Positions 8,077 to 16,080 of a stretch of DNA of 33,887 nucleotides are shown here, one piece after another (position 1 is the stretch's first letter; each line of letters opens with the position of its first letter). A program made the position numbers and the translations under genes. A model generated the notes under the pieces. It was not told the origin of the DNA, made no database searches, and saw only the letters and a program-made list of their open reading frames with translations. Source of the DNA: Clostridium frigoris (GTDB lineage Bacteria; Bacillota; Clostridia; Clostridiales; Clostridiaceae); the NCBI RefSeq assembly GCF_018861865.1, contig NZ_JAHLDV010000038.1, positions 1-33,887 on the forward strand. Reading direction: 5' to 3'.

Positions 8077-8742
8077 ATGGCAAAATTGTATGGGGTAGGA
8101 GTAGGACCTGGAGATAAGGAACTTCTTACTATAAAGGCAATAAAAACTATTGGTAAATGTGATGTTATAGTAGTTCCAAGCGCAATGAATGGTGGGAAAA
8201 GCATAGCCCATGAAATAGCTGAGGAATATATTAGCAAGAACTCAGAAGTGTTAGTTAAACATTTTCCTATGGGTGGAGCAGAGCAGGAAGCGAAGATTTA
8301 TGAAGCATTTAAGTCTATTGAAGAGAAATTAAAAGCTGGAAAAGATGTAGCTTTTTTAACTATAGGAGATCCATTTATATATAGCACATATATATATTTA
8401 TTGAATTACATTAAGGAAAGTGGATACGAAGTTGAGACGGTTCCTGGTATAACTTCATTTTGTGCTTGTGCAAGCATTGCCAATGAGTATTTAGTGATTG
8501 GAAATGAACCGCTCTTAATACTTCCAGCATCAAGACTTGATACTATAAAAGATGAAAAATTTCTAGTAATTATGAAGGTTTATAAAATAGAAGAAAAAGT
8601 TTTAGATTGCCTTGAAGCAAAGGGTTACAAATATGTATATGTTAAAAGAGCTGGTAGAGAAGGACAAGAAGTCCTTCGATGTCGCGAAGATATATTAAAA
8701 AACAAAGAATATATGAGTTTAATAATAGCGAAGAAAGAGTAA
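8077..8742 (+). CDS. cbiL: Cobalt-factor II C20-methyltransferase CbiL
   Basis: A 221-residue SAM-dependent methylase that adds the C20 methyl to cobalt-factor II/precorrin-2. Visible marks are GVGVGPGDKELLTIKA (residues 6-21), VVPSAMNGGKSIAHEIA, FLTIGDPFIYSTYIYL and TVPGITSFCACASIAN. The length is normal. GATGGAGGG sits just before the ATG. It directly follows cbiE and is separated from cbiF by a 167-base gap filled with three R1 repeats. Confidence 0.94.
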   Translation: MAKLYGVGVGPGDKELLTIKAIKTIGKCDVIVVPSAMNGGKSIAHEIAEEYISKNSEVLVKHFPMGGAEQEAKIYEAFKSIEEKLKAGKDVAFLTIGDPFIYSTYIYLLNYIKESGYEVETVPGITSFCACASIANEYLVIGNEPLLILPASRLDTIKDEKFLVIMKVYKIEEKVLDCLEAKGYKYVYVKRAGREGQEVLRCREDILKNKEYMSLIIAKKE

Positions 8743-8761
8743 GGAAAAACAAGTTTAAGGC

Positions 8762-8858
8762 GGGGACAGTTAGTAACTAATTAAACGATAAGGTAGGGAC
8801 AGTTAACAACTAATTGGTGAAATCCATGGAACAACGTGGGGACGGTTAACAACTAATT
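8762..8858 (-). repeat. Three R1 repeats in the cbiL-cbiF gap
   Basis: Minus-orientation copies lie at 8762-8782 (divergent, TTAGTAACTAATT), 8796-8815 and 8838-8858, starting 34 and 42 bases apart. A short echo of the repeat tail, CAACTAATT, follows the last copy. Confidence 0.88.
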
Positions 8859-8909
8859 CAACTAATTCAACAATATAATAACAACAATAATAAATGAGAG
8901 GTGATTTTA

Positions 8910-9662
8910 ATGGTTTATTTTATTGGCGCAGGCCCAGGTGATGTGGATTTAATTACAGTTAAAGGAAGAAATGTATTATCGACTGCAGATGTGGTTATTT
9001 ATGCGGGATCACTTGTAAGTGCTGAGCATATAACATTTTGCAAAAAAGATGTAATAGTTCACAATTCAGCTTCTATGACTCTTGAGGATGTTATCGAGGT
9101 TATGAAAAAAGCAGATAGTGAAAACAAAAATGTGGTAAGACTTCATACCGGCGACCCAGCTATATATGGAGCAATAAAAGAGCAGATGGATGAACTAGAT
9201 AAATTAAATATAGATTATTCTATTGTGCCAGGGGTAAGCTCCTTCTCAGCAGCAGCATCAGTTATCAAAAAAGAATTTACGCTACCAAGTGTAACTCAAA
9301 CCCTAATACTCACAAGGGTTGAGGGCAGAACTCCAGTGCCAGAAACTGAGGACTTGGAAAAACTTGCATCAATTGGGGCGTCAATGGCCATTTTCTTATC
9401 TATAAGTATGATTGATAAAGTAGTTGCAAAACTTAAGGCAGGTTACGGTAGAAACGTTCCAATAGCTGTTATTGAGAGAGCTACCTGGGCAGATGAAAGA
9501 GCTATTATTGGGACTTTAGATGATATAGCAGAAAAAGTAAAAGAAGCTAAAATAACAAAATGTGCTCAAATTCTTGTAGGTGATTTCATAGATTGTGAAT
9601 ATGAAAAAAGCCTTTTGTATGATAAGACATTTACACACATGTTTCGAGAAGGAAAAAAATAG
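8910..9662 (+). CDS. cbiF: Cobalt-precorrin-4 (C11)-methyltransferase CbiF
   Basis: A 250-residue SAM-dependent methylase acting at C11. It has FIGAGPGDVDLITVKG, the conserved VIYAGSLV, VVRLHTGDPAIYGAIKEQ, VPGVSSFSAAAS and LTRVEGRTPVPE. The ATG at 8910 is chosen because GAGAGGTG precedes it by six bases; an in-frame GTG at 8901 overlaps that site. Only 20 bases separate it from cbiH. In many operons cbiG lies between these two genes, and here there is no room even for a remnant. Confidence 0.95.
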   Translation: MVYFIGAGPGDVDLITVKGRNVLSTADVVIYAGSLVSAEHITFCKKDVIVHNSASMTLEDVIEVMKKADSENKNVVRLHTGDPAIYGAIKEQMDELDKLNIDYSIVPGVSSFSAAASVIKKEFTLPSVTQTLILTRVEGRTPVPETEDLEKLASIGASMAIFLSISMIDKVVAKLKAGYGRNVPIAVIERATWADERAIIGTLDDIAEKVKEAKITKCAQILVGDFIDCEYEKSLLYDKTFTHMFREGKK

Positions 9663-9682
9663 ACAGTGAAGGGGACGTTAGA

Positions 9683-10399
9683 TTGGGGAAATTATATGTA
9701 ATTGGAATAGGCCCAGGTGGACTTTCGCATATGACAATAAGAGCAATGGACGCCATTAAAGAAAGTGATATAGTTGTAGGTTATAACAAATATATAGATA
9801 TGATAAAGCCGTTACTTGCTAGCAAAGAAATTTTCTCAACAGGTATGAAGGGTGAGGAAGAGAGATGCAAAAAGGCATTAGAGCTTAGTCATGATAAGAT
9901 TGTGAGCGTAGTAAGTACCGGAGATTCTGGCATCTATGGAATGGCTGGACTAATTCTTCAGCTTAGGGTTGATGAGGAAGTGGAGGTTATTCCAGGGGTT
10001 ACAGCATCCTCCGCAGCTGCATCAGTACTTGGTGCACCGTTAATGCATGATAACTGTAATATAAGTTTGAGTGACTTAATGACGCCATACGAATTAATTC
10101 AAAATAGAGTAAGTCTGGCTGCAGAAGGTGATTTTGTTATATCATTATACAATCCTAAAAGTAAGGGTAGACCAAATTATTTAAGAGATTGTGTAAATAT
10201 AATAAAAATGCACAGAGATGGAACAACTCCAATAGCTGTAGTTAAAAATGCACTCAGAGAGGGTCAAGAAGTAAGTATATCAACATTAGATACTTTTGAC
10301 GAGAACATAGCCGATATGTTATCAATTGTTATAATTGGTAACAGTCAAAGTTACGTAAAAGATGGTAAATTTATAACACCTAGAGGATATAAAGTTTAG
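9683..10399 (+). CDS. cbiH: Cobalt-factor III (C17)-methyltransferase CbiH
   Basis: A 238-residue SAM-dependent methylase that methylates C17 and drives ring contraction. Marks are YVIGIGPGGLSHMTIRA, STGDSGIYGMAGLI, VIPGVTASSAAASVLGAPLMHD and SLYNPKSKGRPNYL. Translation starts at TTG (9683), preceded by AAGGGG nine bases upstream; I see no better ATG. That site, GGGGACGTTAG, resembles the first part of an R1 repeat, which may be chance. The length is usual for the short clostridial form without a C-terminal extension. Confidence 0.94.
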   Translation: MGKLYVIGIGPGGLSHMTIRAMDAIKESDIVVGYNKYIDMIKPLLASKEIFSTGMKGEEERCKKALELSHDKIVSVVSTGDSGIYGMAGLILQLRVDEEVEVIPGVTASSAAASVLGAPLMHDNCNISLSDLMTPYELIQNRVSLAAEGDFVISLYNPKSKGRPNYLRDCVNIIKMHRDGTTPIAVVKNALREGQEVSISTLDTFDENIADMLSIVIIGNSQSYVKDGKFITPRGYKV

Positions 10400-10431
10400 A
10401 ACAACAGAGCAAGTTCGGGATGGAAAGTAGA

Positions 10432-10618
10432 GGGACAGTTAACAACTAATGAACTTTTAATAAATAAAAGCGGGGGGACGGTTAACAACTAATGAGCTTT
10501 AACATAACAATAAGCAGGGGAAAGTTATTAACTGTCCCCGCTTTTAATCGTGTTTTAAATTACCGCTTTTATCCGTAATTTTAAACATCATAAACACTAG
10601 TTAGTTGTTAACCGTCCC
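10432..10618. repeat. Four R1 repeats, two in each orientation, in the cbiH-cbiJ gap
   Basis: Copies at 10432-10450 and 10474-10493 are in minus orientation. A degraded copy at 10523-10539 and a good copy at 10599-10618 are in plus orientation. The inner pair can form a long stem, because AAAAGCGGGG with the adjoining repeat (from 10467) faces the CCCCGCTTTT end at 10536-10545. A second, unrelated hairpin at 10552-10586 pairs AAATTAC with GTAATTT. The whole 280-base gap is made of these elements, and no gene is seen. Confidence 0.85.
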
Positions 10619-10682
10619 AAGCATGTCCTCACATATCCCGCTATTTTCTAGCGAACACTATTAAGGTGGACAGGAGTGAATG

Positions 10683-11462
10683 ATGATGATAGGTTTAATT
10701 GTAGGTACTTCAGAAGGGAAAAATATTCTCTCAGGGTTAAATAATTTTACAGAGGATATTTTTATATCAACAGCTACTGCATATGGTGCAGAGCTTTTGA
10801 AAGATTATAAATATAAGGTTTTTAATGAGAAACCATTGGATTTAGTGGGACTTATGCAAGTTATAAAAGAGAATGATATAAAAATTTTAATTGATGCATC
10901 CCATCCATATGCACTAGAGATTACAGAAAATGCAATTGAAGCGTGCAAAGCCTGCGGAGTAGAATATGTTAGATATGAGAGGCCACCAGTTCTTAAGAAA
11001 TTTAAAGATAACAAAAATGTTGTTATTGTTGAAGATTATGAGAGCCTTTATGTATATCTTAAAACCATAGATGGAACTATCCTTAATACCACTGGTAGCA
11101 GAAACATTGGTAAAATTTTAGACTTTAATTTAAAGAATAGAGTAATACATAGGGTACTGCCTTCAGTTAAGGTATTAGTAGAGATGTTAGACCTTGGAGT
11201 TGAGGTAGATGATATAGTAGCAATGAAGGGACCAATAGGGTATGAACTTAATTGTGGCTTTATCAATGAATATAGGGCTAAAGCGATACTTATGAAAGAT
11301 AGCGGAGTTCAAGGTGGAACTTACGATAAAATAAAAGCTGCTATTGATAATAATATAATGGCATTTATAATTGGAAGAAAACCTATGGAGTACTCAAAAG
11401 TATTTTACAGTGAAATGGAAGTTGTAAAATATATTTCTGGCTTAATGGAAGTACTTGGGTGA
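10683..11462 (+). CDS. cbiJ: Cobalt-precorrin-6A reductase CbiJ
   Basis: About 259 residues. It reduces the precorrin-6A macrocycle at C18-C19 with NADH/NADPH. The N-terminal MIGLIVGTSEGKNI is the family nucleotide-binding start, followed by ILIDASHPYALEITENA, EYVRYERPP, TTGSRNIGKI and the C-terminal GVQGGTYDKIKAAIDN. Three consecutive ATG codons occur at 10680, 10683 and 10686. AGGAG ends at 10676, so the second or third gives the best spacing, and I use the second. It is the last recognised cobalamin gene in the operon. Confidence 0.93.
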   Translation: MMIGLIVGTSEGKNILSGLNNFTEDIFISTATAYGAELLKDYKYKVFNEKPLDLVGLMQVIKENDIKILIDASHPYALEITENAIEACKACGVEYVRYERPPVLKKFKDNKNVVIVEDYESLYVYLKTIDGTILNTTGSRNIGKILDFNLKNRVIHRVLPSVKVLVEMLDLGVEVDDIVAMKGPIGYELNCGFINEYRAKAILMKDSGVQGGTYDKIKAAIDNNIMAFIIGRKPMEYSKVFYSEMEVVKYISGLMEVLG

Positions 11463-11485
11463 GATAACAAGACTAGTTTTAAAGC

Positions 11486-11506
11486 AATTAGTTGTTAACC
11501 GTCCCC
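11486..11506 (+). repeat. Single R1 repeat before the MFS gene
   Basis: One plus-orientation copy, followed by a run of seven T. An open reading frame begins inside it (TTG at 11492), but it has no ribosome binding site and is an artefact of the repeat. Confidence 0.88.
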
Positions 11507-11539
11507 GTTTTTTTCACCATTTTAAAGGAGAAGAATACT

Positions 11540-12712
11540 ATGCTAACATTGCTGTTAATTATTATTTATTTGGCATTTATTAGCCTTGGTTTACCGGATT
11601 CATTATTAGGTTCAGCATGGCCTGCTATGAAGACTGATTTATCTGTAGGACTTTCTAGTGCTGGCGTGATATTTATGATCGTATCATTTGGGACAATTGT
11701 TTCAAGTTTATTCAGTGATAGATTAATTAAAAAAATTGGTACAGGAAAACTTACATTTGTTAGCGTAACTATGACAGCTATGGCATTATTTGGATTTTCA
11801 GTCGCGCCCTCATTTATATGGTTATGTATAATGGCTATTCCATTGGGCATTGGTGGAGGCGCAGTAGATGCATCTTTAAATAATTTTGTAGCATTACATT
11901 ATAAGGCAAAGCATATGAGTTGGCTTCATTGTTTCTGGGGAGTTGGGGCTACAATAGGGCCAATCATTATGTCATTGTTTATATCTAATAATAATCAATG
12001 GAAAAAAGGATACGCTACAATTGCGATAATCCAGTTATGTTTGGTATTTATACTTTTTATAACTCTACCATTATGGAAAAAAGTTGAAAAGAGATATGAT
12101 AAAGAAAGTGAAGAAGAGAAAATTACAAAGACTACCAATGTTTTTAAAATACCAGGTGTAAAATTGGCATTGGTTTCCTTCGTATTCTACTGTGCAACGG
12201 AAAGTACAGCAGGACTATGGGGAAGTAGTTATTTAGTGAATTATAAGGGGTTATCCCCAGGAAAGGCCGCAAGGTGGATTTCACTATTCTATGGAGGAAT
12301 CACCCTAGGAAGGCTACTATCTGGATTTCTTACAATGAAACTTAATAATAAAATACTAATTAGAGCAGGACAAATTACTTGTATAATAGGAGCAGTATTC
12401 CTATTATTGCCTTTACCAATTTATTTTTCAATGATTGGGTTAATTCTTGTGGGGCTAGGTTGTGCACCAATTTTCCCTTGTATGCTCCATGAAACACCCC
12501 AGCGCTTTGGAAAGGCATCATCACAATCAATTATGGGAATACAAATGGGATTTGCATATATGGGAAGTATGTTTATGCCTCCTATTTTAGGATATATAGC
12601 ATCTAAAACAAGTATATCAATTTTCCCGTACTTTTTATTATGCTGTATGTTAATCATGTTGTTAGGCTCTGAGAAAATTAATGGATTTATAAGAAAAAGG
12701 CGATTAGCATAA
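11540..12712 (+). CDS. Major facilitator superfamily transporter
   Basis: A 390-residue membrane protein with about twelve hydrophobic helices and the usual MFS central loop of charged residues (KKVEKRYDKESEEEK, near residue 185). A signature like FSDRLIKKIGTGKL follows the second helix. The ATG at 11540 is supported by AAAGGAG eight bases upstream; the longer frame starts in an R1 repeat. It lies 77 bases behind cbiJ in the same direction and ends at a terminator, so it may be the last cistron of the B12 operon. Its substrate cannot be read from sequence: the family includes sugar and drug carriers, and a role in B12 or precursor transport is only a guess from position. Confidence 0.85.
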   Translation: MLTLLLIIIYLAFISLGLPDSLLGSAWPAMKTDLSVGLSSAGVIFMIVSFGTIVSSLFSDRLIKKIGTGKLTFVSVTMTAMALFGFSVAPSFIWLCIMAIPLGIGGGAVDASLNNFVALHYKAKHMSWLHCFWGVGATIGPIIMSLFISNNNQWKKGYATIAIIQLCLVFILFITLPLWKKVEKRYDKESEEEKITKTTNVFKIPGVKLALVSFVFYCATESTAGLWGSSYLVNYKGLSPGKAARWISLFYGGITLGRLLSGFLTMKLNNKILIRAGQITCIIGAVFLLLPLPIYFSMIGLILVGLGCAPIFPCMLHETPQRFGKASSQSIMGIQMGFAYMGSMFMPPILGYIASKTSISIFPYFLLCCMLIMLLGSEKINGFIRKRRLA

Positions 12713-12723
12713 ACTTATACAGA

Positions 12724-12770
12724 TAGATTAGATACTTTTAAAAAAGTGTTTAGTCTATTTTTATTTTTTT
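12724..12770 (+). terminator. Intrinsic terminator after the MFS gene
   Basis: TAGATTAGATACTTTT pairs with AAAAGTGTTTAGTCTA, with several G-U pairs in RNA, around a short A-rich loop. A T-rich run follows. It marks the probable end of the cobalamin operon. Confidence 0.8.
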
Positions 12771-13094
12771 GTGTAGTTTATTTAGAAAAATAAGACGATA
12801 AATTAGTAAAAATATATGTTAAGTTGTTTTAAATAATCTCGATAATAAGAATAATGTTTTATTCAAGTATGTTAATAAATGTTTTGTATTTTATGGATTT
12901 TTACATAAAATAATAGAAAAATGCAACTAAATTACAATTGTAAGCGTTATTTAAGTATAAACTTTTGAAAAAATTTATTATTCTTAGCTTATGAAGACGA
13001 TTCAAATATTACTAATATTTTACTTGAATATTAAATAAAGAGTAAAAAATAAAGAAAATCAAAATTAGAGCATAGAAAATGGGGGTACAGGTTA
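12771..13094 (+). promoter_or_regulatory. Regulatory gap before the glucosaminidase, with a candidate promoter and palindrome
   Basis: This very AT-rich stretch holds no gene and no R1 repeat. TTACAA (12932-12937) and TATAAA (12956-12961), 18 bases apart, form a plausible promoter. The -35 is part of a perfect 12-base palindrome, TTACAATTGTAA (12932-12943). That contains TACA-N2-TGTA, the type of site bound by BlaI/MecI/CopY-family repressors. The leader would be about 125 bases long. The assignment to a regulator is inference. Confidence 0.4.
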
Positions 13095-14882
13095 ATGAAT
13101 AAGAAAATTACAAGCTCAATTATTGCTGCTTTAATGATGGCAGGTTCAACATCCATCACGACATTTGCATCAATGGGAAGTGGCAGTGTTGTTATAGGTA
13201 ATAAAGCTTTCGACTTAACGTATGCTAATGATCAGGCAAATGCTAGTGAAATTGCCAGTGCAATAATAGCAGGTGGAGAAGTTTATGTTAAAGATTTTGA
13301 GGGGAATTGGAAAAGCAATATTACAGAAGCTACAATTAATGCAAACATTATACCAGCTGTAACTTATAAGAATGATGATGGGACATCAAATTTTGATGTT
13401 GGAGATAAAGATCATGTGGCTGTAATAACAGTTAAATCTGTTAGTTCTATTGCTACTAAAAATGTAATATATGGAGTAACTGCTGCAAATATTGGTCTAC
13501 CAACAACAGTTACACTTAAATTAAGTGACAATACAACTAAAGACGTAAGTGTTACTTGGACAAGCCTCAATTATGATGGGATAAAACCAGCAACATACAT
13601 ATTTACCGGTGCTTATACACTTCCAAATGATGTAACTGGAACAAAACCTTCTGTAAAAGTTAATGTTGTAGTTGGAGCAAAGCCTAGTTTAGCGGATACA
13701 ACTGCAGCAAAATTAGTCGATACTAAAATAATAGCATTGCCAACAGTAAATGCATTAACATTATTAAACCAAACAGGGGTAGTAGCAGTGAGAAGTGCTT
13801 ATACGGCAATAACTAGCACACAAAAGGCATTAGTTACAAAACTTAATACATTAGTAGCTGCAGAAGTGCAAATAGTAGCTCTTCAGACAGAAGCAAATGA
13901 AGGAAAAGCAGAAAATGCGGCAGAAACAGCAATAAGCTTTGCTGAGAATTCAAAAATGGATGTAGATGTTACTAAAGCAAATGGACTTATACAAGCAGTT
14001 AAAGATGCTAAAAAACAAGCTGAATTTAGCAATAGAATATCTAACATTAATATATTAGATGAAATAGTATCAAAGGGGAATAATACATTTAAGTTAACAA
14101 ATTATAATACATCAGTAAGTGGTCTTATCACCCAAGAAATGCAAAGAACTCCAGCAGCGGCCATTGGTGGACAATGGTGTTATGCTGCTGTAAAAGATGG
14201 AAAATGCGGGTATTACTTAAATATAGGTAAAACTAATCAAAAATGGGTAGCATCACAAGAAGTTTATGATAACATTAAAAGTCAACTTACAAGAAATATA
14301 GATCCCCAAAATATACAAAATGATTCAGTTAAAATTTATGAATTTGTAGAGCTTAATTATTCTGATTGTATAAGTGCTGAAGAATTAAACACAATGTTTG
14401 GAGAAAATAATGCATTAAGTGGCAAAGGTCAAGTATTTATTGATGCAGCAAAAGAGACTAATGTAAATCCTTTATATTTAGCGGGTCATGCAATACTAGA
14501 AACAGGACATGGTACTTCAGTTTTGGCAAATGGTGGTACAAAAAAGCTTACAGGAGAGAATACTTATGGTGTACCTGTATATAATTTGTTTGGTATTGGT
14601 GCAATCGATAGTGATGCGGATGCAGGTGGGACAAGCACTGCATACAAAAACGGATGGACAAGTGTGGATTTGTCAATTTATGGAGGGGCATCATTTATTT
14701 CAGGAAAATATATAGGCCAAGGTCAAAATACGCTTTATAAAATGAGATGGAATGCTTTAAATATATCTCATCAATATGCAACAGATGTTAATTGGGCAAA
14801 TAGTCAAATAAGAATTATTAAACAATATTTTGACGCATTTCCTGACGCTAAGTTAACATTTGATATTCCAGTTTATAAGTAA
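13095..14882 (+). CDS. Secreted endo-beta-N-acetylglucosaminidase with Ig-like domain
   Basis: A 595-residue secreted peptidoglycan hydrolase. Residues 1-25 form a signal peptide (KK, hydrophobic core, TTFA). Residues about 110-193 look like a bacterial Ig-like (Big_4) domain, with SVTWTSLNYDGIKPATYIFTG. Residues 200-310 are an alanine-rich helical linker. The C-terminal 150 residues are a glucosaminidase domain (GKGQVFIDAAKETNVNPLYL, then AILETGHGTS with catalytic candidate Glu469, then YNLFGIGAID). It is related to LytB/AtlA-type enzymes that cleave glycan strands during cell separation. The start follows GGGGGTACAGG. It stands alone between a terminator and the 45-bp R1 array. Confidence 0.9.
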   Translation: MNKKITSSIIAALMMAGSTSITTFASMGSGSVVIGNKAFDLTYANDQANASEIASAIIAGGEVYVKDFEGNWKSNITEATINANIIPAVTYKNDDGTSNFDVGDKDHVAVITVKSVSSIATKNVIYGVTAANIGLPTTVTLKLSDNTTKDVSVTWTSLNYDGIKPATYIFTGAYTLPNDVTGTKPSVKVNVVVGAKPSLADTTAAKLVDTKIIALPTVNALTLLNQTGVVAVRSAYTAITSTQKALVTKLNTLVAAEVQIVALQTEANEGKAENAAETAISFAENSKMDVDVTKANGLIQAVKDAKKQAEFSNRISNINILDEIVSKGNNTFKLTNYNTSVSGLITQEMQRTPAAAIGGQWCYAAVKDGKCGYYLNIGKTNQKWVASQEVYDNIKSQLTRNIDPQNIQNDSVKIYEFVELNYSDCISAEELNTMFGENNALSGKGQVFIDAAKETNVNPLYLAGHAILETGHGTSVLANGGTKKLTGENTYGVPVYNLFGIGAIDSDADAGGTSTAYKNGWTSVDLSIYGGASFISGKYIGQGQNTLYKMRWNALNISHQYATDVNWANSQIRIIKQYFDAFPDAKLTFDIPVYK

Positions 14883-14889
14883 GACAAGC

Positions 14890-15087
14890 ATTAGTTGTTA
14901 ACCGTCCCTCAAGTTTGGGGTATTAAAACAAGCATTAGTTGTTAACCGTCCCTCAAGTTTGGGCATTAAAATAAAAGCATTAGTTGTTAACCGTCCCTCA
15001 AGTTTGGGCATTAAAATAAAAGCATTAGTTGTTAACCGTCCCTTAAGTTTGGGCATTAAAATAAAAGCATTAGTTGTTAACCGTCCC
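14890..15087 (+). repeat. Five-unit 45-bp tandem array of R1
   Basis: R1 cores at 14890, 14934, 14979, 15024 and 15069 recur with a period of 44-45 bases, and the intervening CTCAAGTTTGGGCATTAAAA-type sequence is nearly identical. It is therefore a true tandem duplication, not a repeat-spacer array. Each spacer can form a small hairpin (CCC, bulged T, CAA with TTGGGG). Open frames of 60-70 codons cross it on both strands only because the unit length is a multiple of three. Confidence 0.95.
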
Positions 15088-15163
15088 TCACATTTCGCCA
15101 CATTTTATAAATTGTATATATTTATAATTTTTGGACAAATTAATATATAAATGAATATATATG

Positions 15164-15200
15164 TATCAGTATTGATACACATTTATTATAGTGATATAAT
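15164..15200 (+). promoter_or_regulatory. degV-padR promoter with overlapping operator palindrome
   Basis: TTGATA (15172-15177) and a perfect TATAAT (15195-15200) are 17 bases apart. TGTATCA-GTAT-TGATACA (15164-15181) is a perfect inverted repeat that overlaps the -35 and is bordered by ATGT and ACAT, the type of half-site used by PadR repressors. The padR gene in the same operon is the obvious candidate regulator. Confidence 0.7.
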
Positions 15201-15231
15201 GATTATAATATTTAATGTAGGAGGGGTTAGT

Positions 15232-16080
15232 TTGGACAAAATAGCGCTTATAACGGACACTACAAGCGATTTGCGAAGTGACGTAACACAGAAATACAGT
15301 ATTAATGTATTACCCTTTAGGATTATCTATTCTGATAGAGAGTATTTGGATAATGTAGATATAACACCGCAAGAAGTTTATGATAATATGAAGATAGAAG
15401 TACCTACATCATCATTGCCATCAATGAAGGATATGGAGGATTTATTTCTAAGACTCGAAGATGAGGGTTACACCCATGCTATAGCAATAACTTTATCTAC
15501 TGGGTTATCTGGTATATATAATGCAATGAAACTTACAAGTGACAATCATCCAGGAATTATAACTCACGTATGTGATTCACAATCAATAGCACTTGGTGAG
15601 GGATTGATAGTTACAGAATGTGGAAGGCTTATACAAGAAGGTAAGAGCTTTGAGGAAATAGTTAATGCTATTCCATCTATTAAAGAAAGAATTCATCTAT
15701 ATTTTGTAGTGGGTACTTTAGAGTACTTAAAAAAAGGTGGAAGAATAGGGAAAGTTTCAGGAACAATAGCTGAGCTTTTAAACATTAAACCTATAATATC
15801 TTTTGATGATGATGGTAAGTATTGTACTGTCGAAAAGGTACGTGGTAGAAAACAATCTCTTAATAAACTTATAGAACTAACAAATAACATTTTGGATAAT
15901 AAGAAATGTAGGGTCTATATGTTGCATGGTGATGCAATGGATGAGACAAAACAAGTAATGGAGAAAATAGGAAAACATCCAAATGTTATTTCCATAGAAT
16001 TTGGAGGATATATAAGTCCTGTATCAGGTGTTCATAGTGGACCAGGTTTAGTAGGAATGGTTTGCATAGAAGAACCTTAG
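15232..16080 (+). CDS. DegV family fatty-acid-binding protein
   Basis: A 282-residue protein of the DegV (EDD fold) family. These proteins bind fatty acids and, in some Firmicutes, deliver them to fatty acid kinase FakA. It begins MDKIALITDTTSDL and includes VPTSSLPSMKDMEDLF, ITLSTGLSGIYNAMKL, DSQSIALGEG, LKKGGRIGK and GLVGMVC, all in family order. Translation starts at TTG 15232, eight bases after AGGAGG; an upstream frame from 15151 covers the promoter and is not real. Its last 19 bases overlap padR, implying co-translation. Confidence 0.92.
   Translation: MDKIALITDTTSDLRSDVTQKYSINVLPFRIIYSDREYLDNVDITPQEVYDNMKIEVPTSSLPSMKDMEDLFLRLEDEGYTHAIAITLSTGLSGIYNAMKLTSDNHPGIITHVCDSQSIALGEGLIVTECGRLIQEGKSFEEIVNAIPSIKERIHLYFVVGTLEYLKKGGRIGKVSGTIAELLNIKPIISFDDDGKYCTVEKVRGRKQSLNKLIELTNNILDNKKCRVYMLHGDAMDETKQVMEKIGKHPNVISIEFGGYISPVSGVHSGPGLVGMVCIEEP

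Noticed and set aside
9671-9690. A degenerate R1 copy between cbiF and cbiH
   Set aside because: GGGGACGTTAG matches only the first bases of the minus-orientation repeat and serves as the cbiH ribosome binding site. The match is too short to count.
11492-11539. Longer N-terminus for the MFS gene
   Set aside because: It starts inside an R1 repeat. AAAGGAG lies just before the ATG at 11540.
14890-15087. Regular repeats that could be taken for a small CRISPR array
   Set aside because: The sequence between repeats is itself repeated, so there are no unique spacers, and no cas genes are present. The same 20-mer is scattered through other gaps.
14898-15150. Open frames of 60-70 codons on both strands over the 45-bp array
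   Set aside because: They exist only because the unit is 45 bp. Their proteins are exact tandem repeats, with no ribosome binding site.
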